Of a stretch of 47,278 nucleotides of DNA, positions 6,762 through 16,276 are shown in pieces. The stretch is from Desulfobulbus sp. (lineage in GTDB: Bacteria > Desulfobacterota > Desulfobulbia > Desulfobulbales > Desulfobulbaceae). Every line of letters starts with the position of its first letter. The stretch's first letter is position 1. The stretch lies in NCBI RefSeq assembly GCF_030824455.1, contig NZ_JAVBXR010000127.1:1-47278 (forward strand), in the 5' to 3' direction. The notes under the pieces were generated by a model. The model made no database searches. It saw only the letters and a program-made list of their open reading frames with translations, and had not been told where the DNA came from. The translations under genes were made by a program, and so were the position numbers.

Positions 6762-8267
6762 ATGTACACAGACATCCTCATCAATGCAACCTCCTACGAG
6801 AACCGGATCGCGCTGGTGGAAAACGGCAATCTGCGCGAATTCCACCTGGAACGGGTCTCGGAGAAGGGGCTGATCGGCAACATCTACCTGGGCCGGGTGG
6901 TTCGGGTGTTGCCCGGCATTGATGCGGCTTTTGTCGACGTGGGTCTGGACCGCACCGGCTTTCTCTACGTCGACGAAGCCCTGTACATATTTGCCGAGAA
7001 TTTCCAGCGCCTTCCCCTTGGGCACAAACTTCGCTCGATCCCGCCGCCCCATCTCTCCGCCGCCCCGGCCATCAACGAGATCCTCCGCGAGGGTCAGGAA
7101 ATTCTGGTGCAGATCGCCAAGGAACCCATCGGCTCCAAGGGCGCCCGCCTGACCTGCAACATCACCCTGCCCTGCCGCAACCTGGTGTTCATGCCCCTGA
7201 CCGACCACATCGGCATCTCGCGCAAGATCGAGGACGAGGTCACCCGCCAGCAGCTGCGCGACAAGATCGAGGTGCTGCGCCCGCCGGGCACCGGGTTCAT
7301 CATGCGCACCGTGGCTGAAAACATCGGCAACGAGGCCCTGGAAGCGGACATGGAGTTCCTGCTGCTGCTGTGGGACGAAATCCTCACCAAGGCGCAGAAG
7401 TCGCCGGCCCCCTGCCTGATCTACAAGGATCTCGACATCATCCTCCGTTCGGTCCGCGATTTCTTCACCGAAGACATCAACGAGCTGGTGATCGACAACC
7501 ACGAGGTCTACGAGCAGCTGCTGTCCTACGCCAAGACCTTTGCCCCCCAGCTGCAGGACAAGATCACCTTTTACGAGTCCGACCTGCCCCTGTTTGAACG
7601 CTACGGGGTTGAGGCGGACATCAACAGCGCGCTCGACAAAAAAGTCTGGCTGCGCTCCGGCGGCTACATCATCATCGAGCCCACCGAGGCCCTGACGGTG
7701 ATTGACGTCAACACCGGCCGCTACGTCGGCGCCAGCGACCTGGCCGAGACCATCTTCAAGACCAACATGGAGGCGGTGCGCGAGATCGCCCGCCAGCTCC
7801 GGCTGCGCAACCTCGGCGGCATCATCATCATCGACTTCATCGACATGGACAACGAACAGCACCGCGAGGAGCTGTACACCGCCTTCCAGGAAGCGATGCG
7901 CAACGACAAGAGCAAAGTCAACATCCTCAAGCTCTCGGAGTTCGGCCTGGTGCAGATGACCCGCAAACGGCTGTCGGAAAGCCTGATCCAGACCATGTGC
8001 GAGCCCTGCCTGTACTGCGGCGGCGACGGCTTCATCAAGTCGCGGCGCACCATCTGCCATGAAATTTTCCGCAAGATCAGCCGCGATTCGCGCAAAATCG
8101 GCGGCTCGCACGTCACCATCAAGGTGCATCCCCACATCGCGGAGATGCTGCTCAACGAGGAATCCTACACCATTGAGCTGCTCGAACAAAAAACGGAAAA
8201 ACGCTTCACCATCATCCCGGTTCCGGACATGCACATCAAGCGCTACGACGTGATCTGGAACGAATAG
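6762..8267 (+). CDS. rng: Ribonuclease G (Rne/Rng family endoribonuclease)
   Basis: The 501-residue protein is a full-length RNase G: it has the catalytic half of RNase E without the long C-terminal scaffold. An S1 RNA-binding region lies near residues 35-125 (GNIYLGRVVRVLPGIDAAFVDVG). The RNase H-like/DNase I-like catalytic core contains the two metal-binding aspartates in TVIDVNTGRYVG (~residue 315) and IIIDFIDMDN (~residue 358). The zinc-link cysteines appear as MCEPCLYCGGDGF. It trims 16S rRNA 5' ends and turns over mRNA in the cytoplasm. The start is the ATG at 6762; the N-terminus (MYTDILINATSYENRIALVE) agrees with the family. No clear Shine-Dalgarno is seen. The next gene follows after 45 bp. 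Confidence 0.95.
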   Translation: MYTDILINATSYENRIALVENGNLREFHLERVSEKGLIGNIYLGRVVRVLPGIDAAFVDVGLDRTGFLYVDEALYIFAENFQRLPLGHKLRSIPPPHLSAAPAINEILREGQEILVQIAKEPIGSKGARLTCNITLPCRNLVFMPLTDHIGISRKIEDEVTRQQLRDKIEVLRPPGTGFIMRTVAENIGNEALEADMEFLLLLWDEILTKAQKSPAPCLIYKDLDIILRSVRDFFTEDINELVIDNHEVYEQLLSYAKTFAPQLQDKITFYESDLPLFERYGVEADINSALDKKVWLRSGGYIIIEPTEALTVIDVNTGRYVGASDLAETIFKTNMEAVREIARQLRLRNLGGIIIIDFIDMDNEQHREELYTAFQEAMRNDKSKVNILKLSEFGLVQMTRKRLSESLIQTMCEPCLYCGGDGFIKSRRTICHEIFRKISRDSRKIGGSHVTIKVHPHIAEMLLNEESYTIELLEQKTEKRFTIIPVPDMHIKRYDVIWNE

Positions 8268-8312
8268 CACAACCCGATCAACCCCCAAATCCAATTTCTC
8301 CAACAGTTATCT

Positions 8313-9689
8313 ATGGCTACACAAATCCGATTGCGCGGCTCGGCGCGAAAAGGCGGTTTCTTCAAACAGTTGCTCCTGGCCCTGGCCGCCACCGCCGTAC
8401 TTGCCCTGGCCGTGGTCGCCTTTCTCCTCTTTGAATTTGAAAAACCGACCCTGGTGCTGGACAAACAGATCAAATACCTGGGCGGCAAGGTTGAGCTGCC
8501 CCTGCACGTCACCGACAACAAAAGCGGCATCAGCGCCGTGGTCATCACCCTGACCCAGGGCCCCAAAAGCGCCGTGCTCCTGGAACGCACCTTCCCGCGC
8601 GCCGCCTGGTTCAAACCCGCCGGGCCGCAAATTCTCAACGAAAAGGTGACCATCGACGCCCAGAAAGCGGGCATCAAGGAAGGCAACGCGGAGCTGACCA
8701 TTTCGGTGCGGGATTTCTCGCTCAACGGATTTTTCAAGGGCAACGAAACCCTCACCCGCATCCCGGTGGCCATGGACACCACCCCGCCCAAGGCAGTGCT
8801 GACGCACGGTCCGCGCCTGATCCATCCCGGCGGCAGCGGCATGGCGCTCTACACCGTATCCGAGCAACCGGCGCGGCACGGAGTAATGATTGACAACGCC
8901 TTTTTCCCGGGATTTCCCACGAACAAAGCAAACGCCTTTGTCGCCTACTTCGCCCTGCCCTGGGACGCCGGCAAACCGGAAAAGGTCCGGGTGGTCGCCT
9001 TTGACGAGGCCGGCAACGAGGCCGCAGTCCCCTTGCCCTCGGTCTTCAAGAAGGACCCGGACAAACACGACAGCATCAATCTCAGCGAACAGTTCCTGCA
9101 GCAAAAGATGCCGGAATTCGAGCAGCACTATCCGGAGATGAAGGGCACGCTGCTGGAAAAATATCTCTACGTCAACAACCAAGTGCGGCAGAGCAACGCC
9201 CAGGCCATTGCCAAGACCTGTGCAACCACCGATCCCCAGCAGTTGTGGACCGACCGGTTCTTCCGCATGCCCGGCGCCGGACGGGCCGGGTTCGCCGACC
9301 AGCGCACCTACCTTCACAACGGCACGGCCATCGACAACCAGACCCATCTCGGGGTCGACATCGCCTCCACTGAACGGGCCGAGATCCGCGCCGCCAACCG
9401 GGGCAAGGTGGTGTTTGCCGATTATCTGGGCATTTACGGCAACATGATCATTATCGACCACGGCCAGGGCGTCGCCAGTTTGTACTCGCACTTGAGCAGC
9501 ATCGAAACCACCGTGGGGACGCTGGTGGAGAAAAACCAACCCATCGCCCGCTCTGGCACGACAGGCATGGCCGGCGGCGACCACCTCCATTTTTCCATGC
9601 TGGTGCACGGCATTTTCGTCACCCCAATCGAGTGGTGGGACCAGCACTGGATCGACGTCAACATCAAAGCCGCCTTCAATGCGCCCTGA
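8313..9689 (+). CDS. Membrane-anchored M23 (LytM-type) metallopeptidase
   Basis: The 458-residue protein has a short cytoplasmic N-terminus, one membrane helix (about 21-42) and a long periplasmic part. Residues ~45-160 look like an immunoglobulin-like region. The C-terminal LytM/M23 domain has the zinc ligands H345 and D349 (THLGVD) and the H424-L-H426-F-S motif, so it should be an active endopeptidase acting on peptidoglycan cross-links, or a divisome/envelope regulator. It follows rng by 45 bp and overlaps lptF by 11 bp. This places it with envelope assembly genes. Confidence 0.85.
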   Translation: MATQIRLRGSARKGGFFKQLLLALAATAVLALAVVAFLLFEFEKPTLVLDKQIKYLGGKVELPLHVTDNKSGISAVVITLTQGPKSAVLLERTFPRAAWFKPAGPQILNEKVTIDAQKAGIKEGNAELTISVRDFSLNGFFKGNETLTRIPVAMDTTPPKAVLTHGPRLIHPGGSGMALYTVSEQPARHGVMIDNAFFPGFPTNKANAFVAYFALPWDAGKPEKVRVVAFDEAGNEAAVPLPSVFKKDPDKHDSINLSEQFLQQKMPEFEQHYPEMKGTLLEKYLYVNNQVRQSNAQAIAKTCATTDPQQLWTDRFFRMPGAGRAGFADQRTYLHNGTAIDNQTHLGVDIASTERAEIRAANRGKVVFADYLGIYGNMIIIDHGQGVASLYSHLSSIETTVGTLVEKNQPIARSGTTGMAGGDHLHFSMLVHGIFVTPIEWWDQHWIDVNIKAAFNAP

Positions 9690-10983
9690 ACCGACTCCAG
9701 CAGACGGCGTGAAAACGGCCGCCGACGGCGTTGCGCCGTGGTTTCGGCGCCGCCCGCCCCTGCTGCTCTACAGCTACATCGCCAACGAACTGCTGGCCCC
9801 TTTCTTTGCCAGCTTTCTCATTCTCTACGGCGTTTTTTTCCTGGTGCGGCTGATTCCGCTCCTGGAGGTGGTGCTGGCCCTGCGCATTGGTCCGGCTGAT
9901 TTCATCCGCTTGTTTTCCTACATCTTTCCCCGGATGCTGCTCTACATCATTCCCATGGCCAGCATGGCCGGGGTGATCGTCGGCTTCACCCGCCTGACCA
10001 ACGACCGGGAGATTCTGGCCCTCAAGGCCTGCGGCGTCAGCCTCAAGCAGATGCTGCCGCCGGTGATTCTCATCGCCGCCGCCATCGCCACCCTGACCGG
10101 TTTTTTTTCCATCCGCCTTATCCCCGCCGGCGCGCTGGGATTCAAGCAACTGATGTTTCAACTGGCCAAGGAAAAGATCGACAAGGGGCTGCAAGCCAAG
10201 GAATTCACCGAGGCTCTGGGCGACATCGTCGTCTATGTCGATGAAATCGACGACCAGCAGCGCTGGCACGGGGTTTATGTCTCCGACATGCGCGGCCGCA
10301 CCCAACCGCTGATCACTGTCGCCAAAACCGGGCACATGGAGGCCGAGATGGAGCGGATGATGGTGACGATTGTCCTCAACGACGGCACCCTGCACAACAA
10401 CGAAGGCCTGGACAACCAGTTGATCCGCTTTGAGCGCTATCAGCTGCAGATTTCACTGCGCCAGCCGACCCAGGTCGGCAAGGAAGACGTCACCAGCCAG
10501 ACCCGCGGGGCTATGAGTCAGGATCAACTGCTCAAGGCCGCCGCCAAACTCGCGCCCGATTCCAAGGCGGCGCGCATTTACCTGTCCGAATACCACCATC
10601 GGTTGGTGTTGCCGGTCGGCTGCTTCATCCTCAGCCTGCTCGGACTGCCGCTGGGACTGCAGGCCGGGCCGGGTCGACAGGCCGTGGGCATCCCCTTGGG
10701 GCTGGGCTTTTTTGTGCTCTACTACATCACCTTCACCACCACCCGGGTGATGAGCGAGGAAGGGGTTGTGCCCCTGGTTTTGGGGATGTGGCTGCCCAAC
10801 ATCCTCTTTTTGCTCCTCACTGTGCTCATTTTCCGGCGGGTGAACCGGGAACGGCCGCTGATCCCGGAGCCGGTGCAGCGGGTGCTGCTGGCCTTCTACG
10901 ACCGGGCGCTCAAGACCGCCTGGCAAAGGGCCGTTGCTCTCGGCCGACGACTGTTTGATCGCCTCGCCGGCCGCAAGCCCTAA
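9679..10983 (+). CDS. lptF: LPS export permease LptF/LptG family
   Basis: The 434-residue protein has the LptF/LptG plan. Membrane helices lie at about 30-55, 75-95 and 115-145, then a periplasmic beta-jellyroll region (~170-285), then three more helices (about 312-330, 343-360, 370-390). Family motifs include the start of the first domain (LLYSYIANELLAPFF) and MASMAGVIVGFTRLTNDREILALKACG. LptF and LptG form the inner-membrane part of the ABC machine that pulls lipopolysaccharide out of the membrane. Only one of the pair is present here, and no lptG, lptB or lptC is in the window. F rather than G is my best guess. The start overlaps the end of the M23 gene. Confidence 0.85.
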   Translation: MRPEPTPADGVKTAADGVAPWFRRRPPLLLYSYIANELLAPFFASFLILYGVFFLVRLIPLLEVVLALRIGPADFIRLFSYIFPRMLLYIIPMASMAGVIVGFTRLTNDREILALKACGVSLKQMLPPVILIAAAIATLTGFFSIRLIPAGALGFKQLMFQLAKEKIDKGLQAKEFTEALGDIVVYVDEIDDQQRWHGVYVSDMRGRTQPLITVAKTGHMEAEMERMMVTIVLNDGTLHNNEGLDNQLIRFERYQLQISLRQPTQVGKEDVTSQTRGAMSQDQLLKAAAKLAPDSKAARIYLSEYHHRLVLPVGCFILSLLGLPLGLQAGPGRQAVGIPLGLGFFVLYYITFTTTRVMSEEGVVPLVLGMWLPNILFLLLTVLIFRRVNRERPLIPEPVQRVLLAFYDRALKTAWQRAVALGRRLFDRLAGRKP

Positions 10984-11135
10984 CCCAGGGAGCCGCGTCG
11001 CGGAACCAATACGCGGTTGCCGCCGGCCGCAAGTCCCTTTATAGTGACGAGCAGACCCGACCTGTTTTTGGGCGGCAGCTGGTTGCAGCTGTTGCCGACG
11101 CCCCGCAAACCCTCACGATCACGAGAACATCGCCC

Positions 11136-12746
11136 ATGCAACTGGCCTCTGCCGCGCAGATGCGCGAACTCGACCGACGCGCCATTGAAGAGATAGGCAT
11201 CCCCGGCATGGTGCTGATGGAAAACGCCGGCCGGGGCACGGTGGATCGAATGATCCAAATTCTGGGACCGGTGGCGGGCAAAACCGTGTGCGTCTTTGCC
11301 GGCCCCGGCAACAACGGCGGCGACGGCCTGGTGATCGCCCGCACCGTGCATGGCCTGGGGGCCTTTCCCTTTGTCTTTTTCCTGGTTGATCCGGAACAAC
11401 TGCAAGGCGACGCGGCCCACAACTTCGCCATTCTCAAACGGCTCCGCCTGCCCTACCAGGTGCTCGATTATTCAGAAAAAATGCTCACCCTGATCGACAC
11501 CGTCCTAACCCTCAACCGGATCCATCCCATGCACTGCCTGGTGGACGCGATCTTCGGCACCGGGTTGGCGCGAGCGGTCGAAGGCCGTTTCCTGGACGTA
11601 ATCACCGGCCTCAACATCCTGCGCGAGCGCCATCAATTGCCGGTGGTCAGCGTGGACGTGCCCTCGGGCCTGAACAGCGACAGCGGCGCCGTCCTCGGCT
11701 CGGTGGTCCAGGCGGACCTCACCGTCACCTATGGCCTGGCCAAACCCGGACATTTTCATCACGGCGGCCCCAGTGTGGGCCGGCTGGAACGGGTCGACAT
11801 CGGCATCCCCACCAAGGTGGTGGCGCAGATGGGACTGAGCGGTTCGCTGCTTGACCGCGACATCGCCCACCTGCTCCAGCCCCGTGAGAAAGCCGCGCAC
11901 AAGGGCGCAAACGGCCACCTCCTGATTGTGGCCGGCTCCGAGGGAAAAACCGGCGCCGCCCTGCTCTGCGCCCAGGGAGCGCTGCGCAGTGGAAGCGGTC
12001 TGGTGAGTTTTGCGGTTCCCCAGGACCTCAACCCCATCTTTGAAACCGCCATCGCCGAGTCGATGTCCGTGCCGCTGCCCGCCTCGCATCGGTTTCTTTC
12101 CATTGACGACTATCCCCTGATCGAATCCACGGCCAGGGGCAAAGACGCCCTGGTCCTCGGTCCCGGCATCGGCACGGAAGAGGCAACGGCGCAGCTGGCG
12201 CTCCGGCTGTACGCGGAAATCAGCAGCCCAATGGTGGTGGACGCCGACGCCCTCAACATCCTCGCCGCCCATCCCGAGGTGATTCGCAAACCAGCCGGCC
12301 CGCGGATTTTCACCCCCCATCCGGGCGAGATGGCCCGCTTGCTCGGATCAACCATTGAGGCGGTGCAGGCGGACCGACTCGCGGCGGCCCAGTGGCTCAA
12401 CCAGGACATGGCCGCCGACAGCCCGCCGATGATCACCGTGCTCAAGGGCGCGGGCACGGTGGCGGCTGCGGCCACAGGGGAATGGGCCATTAACGGCACA
12501 GGCAACCCCGGCATGGGAACCGGCGGCATGGGCGACGTGTTGGCCGGCATCATCGGCGGTTTGCTGGCCCAGGGGCATGCTCCCTGGCAAGCCGCCTGTC
12601 TTGGCGTGTATCTTCACGGTCTGGCGGCCGACCAGATCGCCGTTGGTCGTCCCTACGGCTTCTCCGCCACCGAGGTGGCTCAGATCTTGCCGCAGGTCAT
12701 TGGAACTTTTATCAAACCCTTCAACCAGGAGAATATAATATGCTGA
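11136..12746 (+). CDS. nnr: Bifunctional NAD(P)H-hydrate epimerase / ADP-dependent dehydratase
   Basis: The 536-residue protein fuses two repair enzymes. The YjeF_N epimerase domain (1-~215) has ELDRRAIEEIGIPGMVLMEN and GPGNNGGDGLVIAR. The ribokinase-like dehydratase domain (~225-530) has GLVSFAVPQDL, VLGPGIGTEE, PHPGEMARLL and the nucleotide-binding GNPGMGTGGMGDVLAGIIGG. Together they convert damaged R/S-NAD(P)HX back to NAD(P)H in the cytoplasm. The length is normal for the fused form. It lies 152 bp after lptF; that gap holds no gene or obvious signal. The 3' end overlaps the CBS gene by 7 bp, so the two are coupled. Confidence 0.95.
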   Translation: MQLASAAQMRELDRRAIEEIGIPGMVLMENAGRGTVDRMIQILGPVAGKTVCVFAGPGNNGGDGLVIARTVHGLGAFPFVFFLVDPEQLQGDAAHNFAILKRLRLPYQVLDYSEKMLTLIDTVLTLNRIHPMHCLVDAIFGTGLARAVEGRFLDVITGLNILRERHQLPVVSVDVPSGLNSDSGAVLGSVVQADLTVTYGLAKPGHFHHGGPSVGRLERVDIGIPTKVVAQMGLSGSLLDRDIAHLLQPREKAAHKGANGHLLIVAGSEGKTGAALLCAQGALRSGSGLVSFAVPQDLNPIFETAIAESMSVPLPASHRFLSIDDYPLIESTARGKDALVLGPGIGTEEATAQLALRLYAEISSPMVVDADALNILAAHPEVIRKPAGPRIFTPHPGEMARLLGSTIEAVQADRLAAAQWLNQDMAADSPPMITVLKGAGTVAAAATGEWAINGTGNPGMGTGGMGDVLAGIIGGLLAQGHAPWQAACLGVYLHGLAADQIAVGRPYGFSATEVAQILPQVIGTFIKPFNQENIIC

Positions 12747-13195
12747 CAGCACAGAACATCATGACGAGCGAGGTCATCACGGTCAAAGAAAACGCCACGG
12801 TGCGGGAATTGGCCGCGCTGTTGCTCACCAGCAACATCAGCGGCGCCCCGGTGGTCGACGACGCGGGCAAGGTGATCGGCGTGGTTACCGAGAGCGATCT
12901 GATTTTTCAAAACAAAAAGGTGCATCTGCCGACGGCCTTTGCCATCTTGGACGCCTTTGTTTTTCTTGAACGACCGGAAAAGATGGAAATGGAGCTGAAA
13001 AAAATCGCAGGCTCCAAGGTCGGCGACATCTGTTCGCGCAAGCTGATCAGCGTCGGGCCGGAAACGGAGTTGGAGGAACTGGCTACCTTGATGGCGGAGA
13101 AAAAAATCCACACCCTGCCGGTGATGTCCGAGGGGCGGTTGGTGGGGGTGATCGGCAAATCGGATATTATCAGGACGATTGCCCAGGGGTTGTAA
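12740..13195 (+). CDS. Stand-alone CBS-pair protein
   Basis: The 151-residue protein is a tandem CBS pair (Bateman module). The first repeat covers ~1-60 (MTSEVITVKENATVRELAALL, ISGAPVVDDAGKVIGVVTESDLI) and the second ~95-150 (LISVGPETELEELATLM, HTLPVMSEGRLVGVIGKSDIIR). Such modules bind adenosine nucleotides (AMP, ATP, SAM) and usually act as energy sensors. No effector domain is attached, so the partner is unknown. It has a GGAG ribosome binding site inside the end of nnr. Coupling to the NAD(P)HX repair gene could reflect adenylate sensing, which is inference. Its 3' end overlaps the convergent GGDEF gene by 26 bp. Confidence 0.85.
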   Translation: MLTAQNIMTSEVITVKENATVRELAALLLTSNISGAPVVDDAGKVIGVVTESDLIFQNKKVHLPTAFAILDAFVFLERPEKMEMELKKIAGSKVGDICSRKLISVGPETELEELATLMAEKKIHTLPVMSEGRLVGVIGKSDIIRTIAQGL

Positions 13196-14501
13196 CGATG
13201 GGCGCGTAGAGCTGCCAGCAGTTGCGGCCTTTTTTCTTGGCCTCGTACATGGCGATGTCGGCGTGGCGGAGCATGGTTTCGGCGTCGCTGCAGTCGTTGG
13301 GGAACACTGAGATGCCGATGCTGGCGCCGATGAAACAGATGTGATCGTTGGCTTCAATCGGTTCGTTGAGCGACTCGATCACCTTTTGCGCCACCAGGGT
13401 TGATCCTTCCAGGGTCTCGGTGCTCTCCAGCAGAATCACAAATTCGTCGCCGCCCAGCCGGCACACCGAGTCCGAGGTGCGCAGCACGCTGCGCAACCGT
13501 TCCGCCACCTGCATCAGGACAATGTCGCCGACCCCATGCCCGAACTGGTCGTTGATCGGCTTGAACCGGTCGAGATCGATGAACAGCAGGCAGAGGATGC
13601 GGCCGTAGCGCTTGGCCAGGGAGATGGCCTGGGGCAGTCGCCTGCGGAAATAGTTGCGGTTGGGCAGGTTGGTGAGCGGGTCGTGGTTGGCCATGTAGCG
13701 GATGAGTTCCGCCGCTTCCTGGCGCTCGGTGACGTCCTGAAACACCAGCACCCCGCCGACCAGCCGCTGCCCCTGGCGAATCGGGGTGGAGCGAAAATCC
13801 ACCGGAAAGCTGGTGCCGTCCTTGCGCAGCATCCGGGCCTCGTCGTAGCAGGTGGTGGCGTGTGCGTCCGGTTGACCAAAATACGGGCAGCAGGCCTCGG
13901 AAAAATCCTCGCTGCCGGGCAGGGAGAGCTTGAAGACGTCGCCGCAGTTGCGCCCCCTGACTTCCTCGTTTCTGTACCCCAGCATTTTCAACGCCGCCGG
14001 ATTGATGTACGAAATCATGCCGGCGTCGTCGACGCCGCAGATGCCGTTGGCCGCTGCGTCGAGAATCATCTCGTAATTGCGCGAAAGCAACTCCAGTTCC
14101 TGCTTGGCCCGGTGTGAGCCAAGGATATAGCGGATGCGGTTTTTCAGCACCGGCCAGCGCAGCGGTTTGCGAATGTAGTCAACCGCGCCGGCGCTGTAGG
14201 AGCGTTCAATGCTCCGTTCGTCGTCCAGGGCCGTCACCATCAGCACCGGCGGCGGGTCGGTCATGGAGCTGCGGATGTGCTCGCAGACGCCGGGTCCGTC
14301 TATGCCCGGCATGGCGATGTCCAGGATGATCAGATCAAAGGCCTGCTCCGCCGCCTTCTCCAGGGCCTCGTGGCCGTCCTCCGCCTCAACGACCGCATAG
14401 CCCTCGCTCTCCAGAAACTGGCGCATGAGCATGCGGATCACTTCGTCGTCGTCGACAATCAGAATGACCGGTGTGGAGCCCGACAAAAGGGAGACTGTCA
14501 T
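13170..14501 (-). CDS. Receiver-PAS-GGDEF protein (response-regulator diguanylate cyclase)
   Basis: The 443-residue protein has a receiver domain (~11-128) with D18/D19 and phospho-acceptor D61, then a PAS domain (~140-262) and a GGDEF domain (~265-435). The active site is intact (GGDEF at 350-354). An RxxD inhibitory site (R341-D344) sits five residues before it, so feedback by c-di-GMP is expected. The PAS contains a cysteine group (C204, C205, C218). The product should make c-di-GMP when phosphorylated. It lies 71 bp after the hybrid kinase at 14573-16273, whose Hpt domain is a plausible phosphodonor. Confidence 0.9.
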   Translation of the reverse strand: MTVSLLSGSTPVILIVDDDEVIRMLMRQFLESEGYAVVEAEDGHEALEKAAEQAFDLIILDIAMPGIDGPGVCEHIRSSMTDPPPVLMVTALDDERSIERSYSAGAVDYIRKPLRWPVLKNRIRYILGSHRAKQELELLSRNYEMILDAAANGICGVDDAGMISYINPAALKMLGYRNEEVRGRNCGDVFKLSLPGSEDFSEACCPYFGQPDAHATTCYDEARMLRKDGTSFPVDFRSTPIRQGQRLVGGVLVFQDVTERQEAAELIRYMANHDPLTNLPNRNYFRRRLPQAISLAKRYGRILCLLFIDLDRFKPINDQFGHGVGDIVLMQVAERLRSVLRTSDSVCRLGGDEFVILLESTETLEGSTLVAQKVIESLNEPIEANDHICFIGASIGISVFPNDCSDAETMLRHADIAMYEAKKKGRNCWQLYAPIVTTPGQSS

Positions 14502-14572
14502 AGCCTGTGCATCACCAAGAAGAGGTTTGATTTGACGAACAGTTCAACTGTAATTGTAGAAAGAACTCAAGA

Positions 14573-16273
14573 TTAATCAAGCTGTTCGGCGAAAAAATGC
14601 TTTACCTGGGCCACGGCTTGGACAATTTGCGCAAAAATGCGGTCAATTTGGGCGATATTGCCGTTCTTGCCCATGTTTTCCGCCAACAAACACAGATGGG
14701 CCAGCTCCTCGGCTCCGAACTGGCTGCTGCTGCCTTTCATGGTGTGGGCCACCTTGTTGATCGCCTCGCTCTCCTTGGCTTGCACTGCCCGCTCCAGCTC
14801 GGCGACCCGACGGTCAAGAGAACGCAAAAAGACGCCGACCACCGGGGCGATGTTGCCGACATGCTCGCGCAAGCGCGAGAGCACCGCCGCGTTGACCACC
14901 ACGGCGCCGGTTGCCGCCGCGTCCGCCCCATCGTCGCCGCCCTCCTCCGCAGCCAGCGATTTGGGCACCACCGAGGCCTGCAGTTCGGGCAGCCAGGACG
15001 AGAGCACCGCCTGTAATTTCTTAAAATCGAGCGGTTTGATCAGATAATCGACCATGCCCACTTCCTGGCACCGTTTCTTGGCCCCGGCGGTGGCGTCGGC
15101 GGTGAGGGCGATGATCGGAGGCGGCTTGCGCTGGTTGCGCTCGGCTTCCTCCATAATGGCCTTGGTGGCGGCAAATCCGTCGACCACCGGCATCTGGCAA
15201 TCCATGAAGATCAGATTAAATCGGTTGGACCGGCACAGGTCAATGGCCTCCTGGCCGTTTTCCGCCAGCACAATCTCAACCCCAGCGTGGCGGAAGGTTT
15301 CCGCCATCACGATTCGATTGGTTTCCTCGTCGTCGACAAACAGCAGCCGGAGCCCTTTTTCGGCCCCAGGAGGCGGTCCGGCATCGATTTCGCCAAAGAT
15401 CGGCAGATGCTCCGCCGGCTCGCGTTCCTCTGCGGGCGCGGTTTCGGTCTCGGGGCTGGTTCTGGCCGCCGACAGCGGCAGGGTGAACCAGAAGGTCGAG
15501 CCCTGGCCGTAGTTGGAGCGGACGCCAAGGTCCCCTGCCATCAACTTGACCAGCTTGGCGCAGATCGAGAGCCCAAGCCCGCTGCCGCCATACCGCCGAG
15601 TGGTGGAGCTGTCGACCTGAGAAAAGGGCTGAAAGAGCTTGCCTATGGATTCGTCGGCGATCCCCACTCCCGAATCCTGCACCTCGAACTTAAGCAGGTC
15701 CCCATCGTCGCTACGGTGAATCAGGCTCACCCGCAGCAGAATCGTGCCCTGCTCGGTGAATTTGACCGCATTACCCAGCAGATTGACCAGCACCTGGCGC
15801 AGCCGGTAGGCGTCGCCCAGATAGCGCGGCGCCAGGGTGGGGGCGATCTCGGCGCTCACGGTCAATCCTTTGCGCCGGCCGGTCACCTGATACAGGGCCA
15901 CCAACTGGGCCAGCAGGGTCTGGAGATCAAAGGGCTCGACATCAAGGGCCATCTTGTCCGCCTCGATCTTGCTGAAATCAAGCAGGTTGTTGATCAGAGT
16001 CAGGAGACTGGCGGCGGAGGTGCGGATGAGCTGGGCAAAGTGCTTCTGACGCGGTTGCAAGTCGGTGTCGAGCAGCAGTTCGCTGATGCCGATCACCCCG
16101 TTCATCGGCGTGCGAATCTCGTGGCTGATCATCGCCAGGAAATCGGATTTGGCCTGATTGGCCGAATCGGCCTGCCGGGCCTTTTGCCGCAACTTTTTGT
16201 TTTCCCGCTCCAGACGCTGGGTCTCGGCTTCGAGTTCGGCGATGCGGTCCTGCAGTTGCGTCAACGGGTCCAT
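14573..16273 (-). CDS. Hybrid histidine kinase with receiver and Hpt domains (no sensor domain)
   Basis: The 566-residue soluble kinase begins with a coiled coil (~8-38). Then follow HisKA (H51 in [11 protein letters not shown]), HATPase_c (~155-268; N-box LGNAVKF, G-box DSGVGI, GGSGLGL), a receiver (~308-430; D358 in IFMDCQMP) and an Hpt domain (~460-560; H510 in [13 protein letters not shown]). This is the full His-Asp-His relay of ArcB/BarA type but without membrane or input domains, so the signal probably comes through a partner protein. It begins 3 bp after the EndoQ-UvrD gene. The terminal acceptor may be the receiver of the GGDEF protein just downstream. Confidence 0.9.
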   Translation of the reverse strand: MDPLTQLQDRIAELEAETQRLERENKKLRQKARQADSANQAKSDFLAMISHEIRTPMNGVIGISELLLDTDLQPRQKHFAQLIRTSAASLLTLINNLLDFSKIEADKMALDVEPFDLQTLLAQLVALYQVTGRRKGLTVSAEIAPTLAPRYLGDAYRLRQVLVNLLGNAVKFTEQGTILLRVSLIHRSDDGDLLKFEVQDSGVGIADESIGKLFQPFSQVDSSTTRRYGGSGLGLSICAKLVKLMAGDLGVRSNYGQGSTFWFTLPLSAARTSPETETAPAEEREPAEHLPIFGEIDAGPPPGAEKGLRLLFVDDEETNRIVMAETFRHAGVEIVLAENGQEAIDLCRSNRFNLIFMDCQMPVVDGFAATKAIMEEAERNQRKPPPIIALTADATAGAKKRCQEVGMVDYLIKPLDFKKLQAVLSSWLPELQASVVPKSLAAEEGGDDGADAAATGAVVVNAAVLSRLREHVGNIAPVVGVFLRSLDRRVAELERAVQAKESEAINKVAHTMKGSSSQFGAEELAHLCLLAENMGKNGNIAQIDRIFAQIVQAVAQVKHFFAEQLD

Positions 16274-16276
16274 GGC

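Noticed and set aside
6696..8303. A 535-codon minus-strand open frame opposite the whole of rng
   Set aside because: It mirrors the codon bias of rng in the opposite strand. The translation is low-complexity (rich in D, V, H, G), without a family pattern or ribosome binding site.
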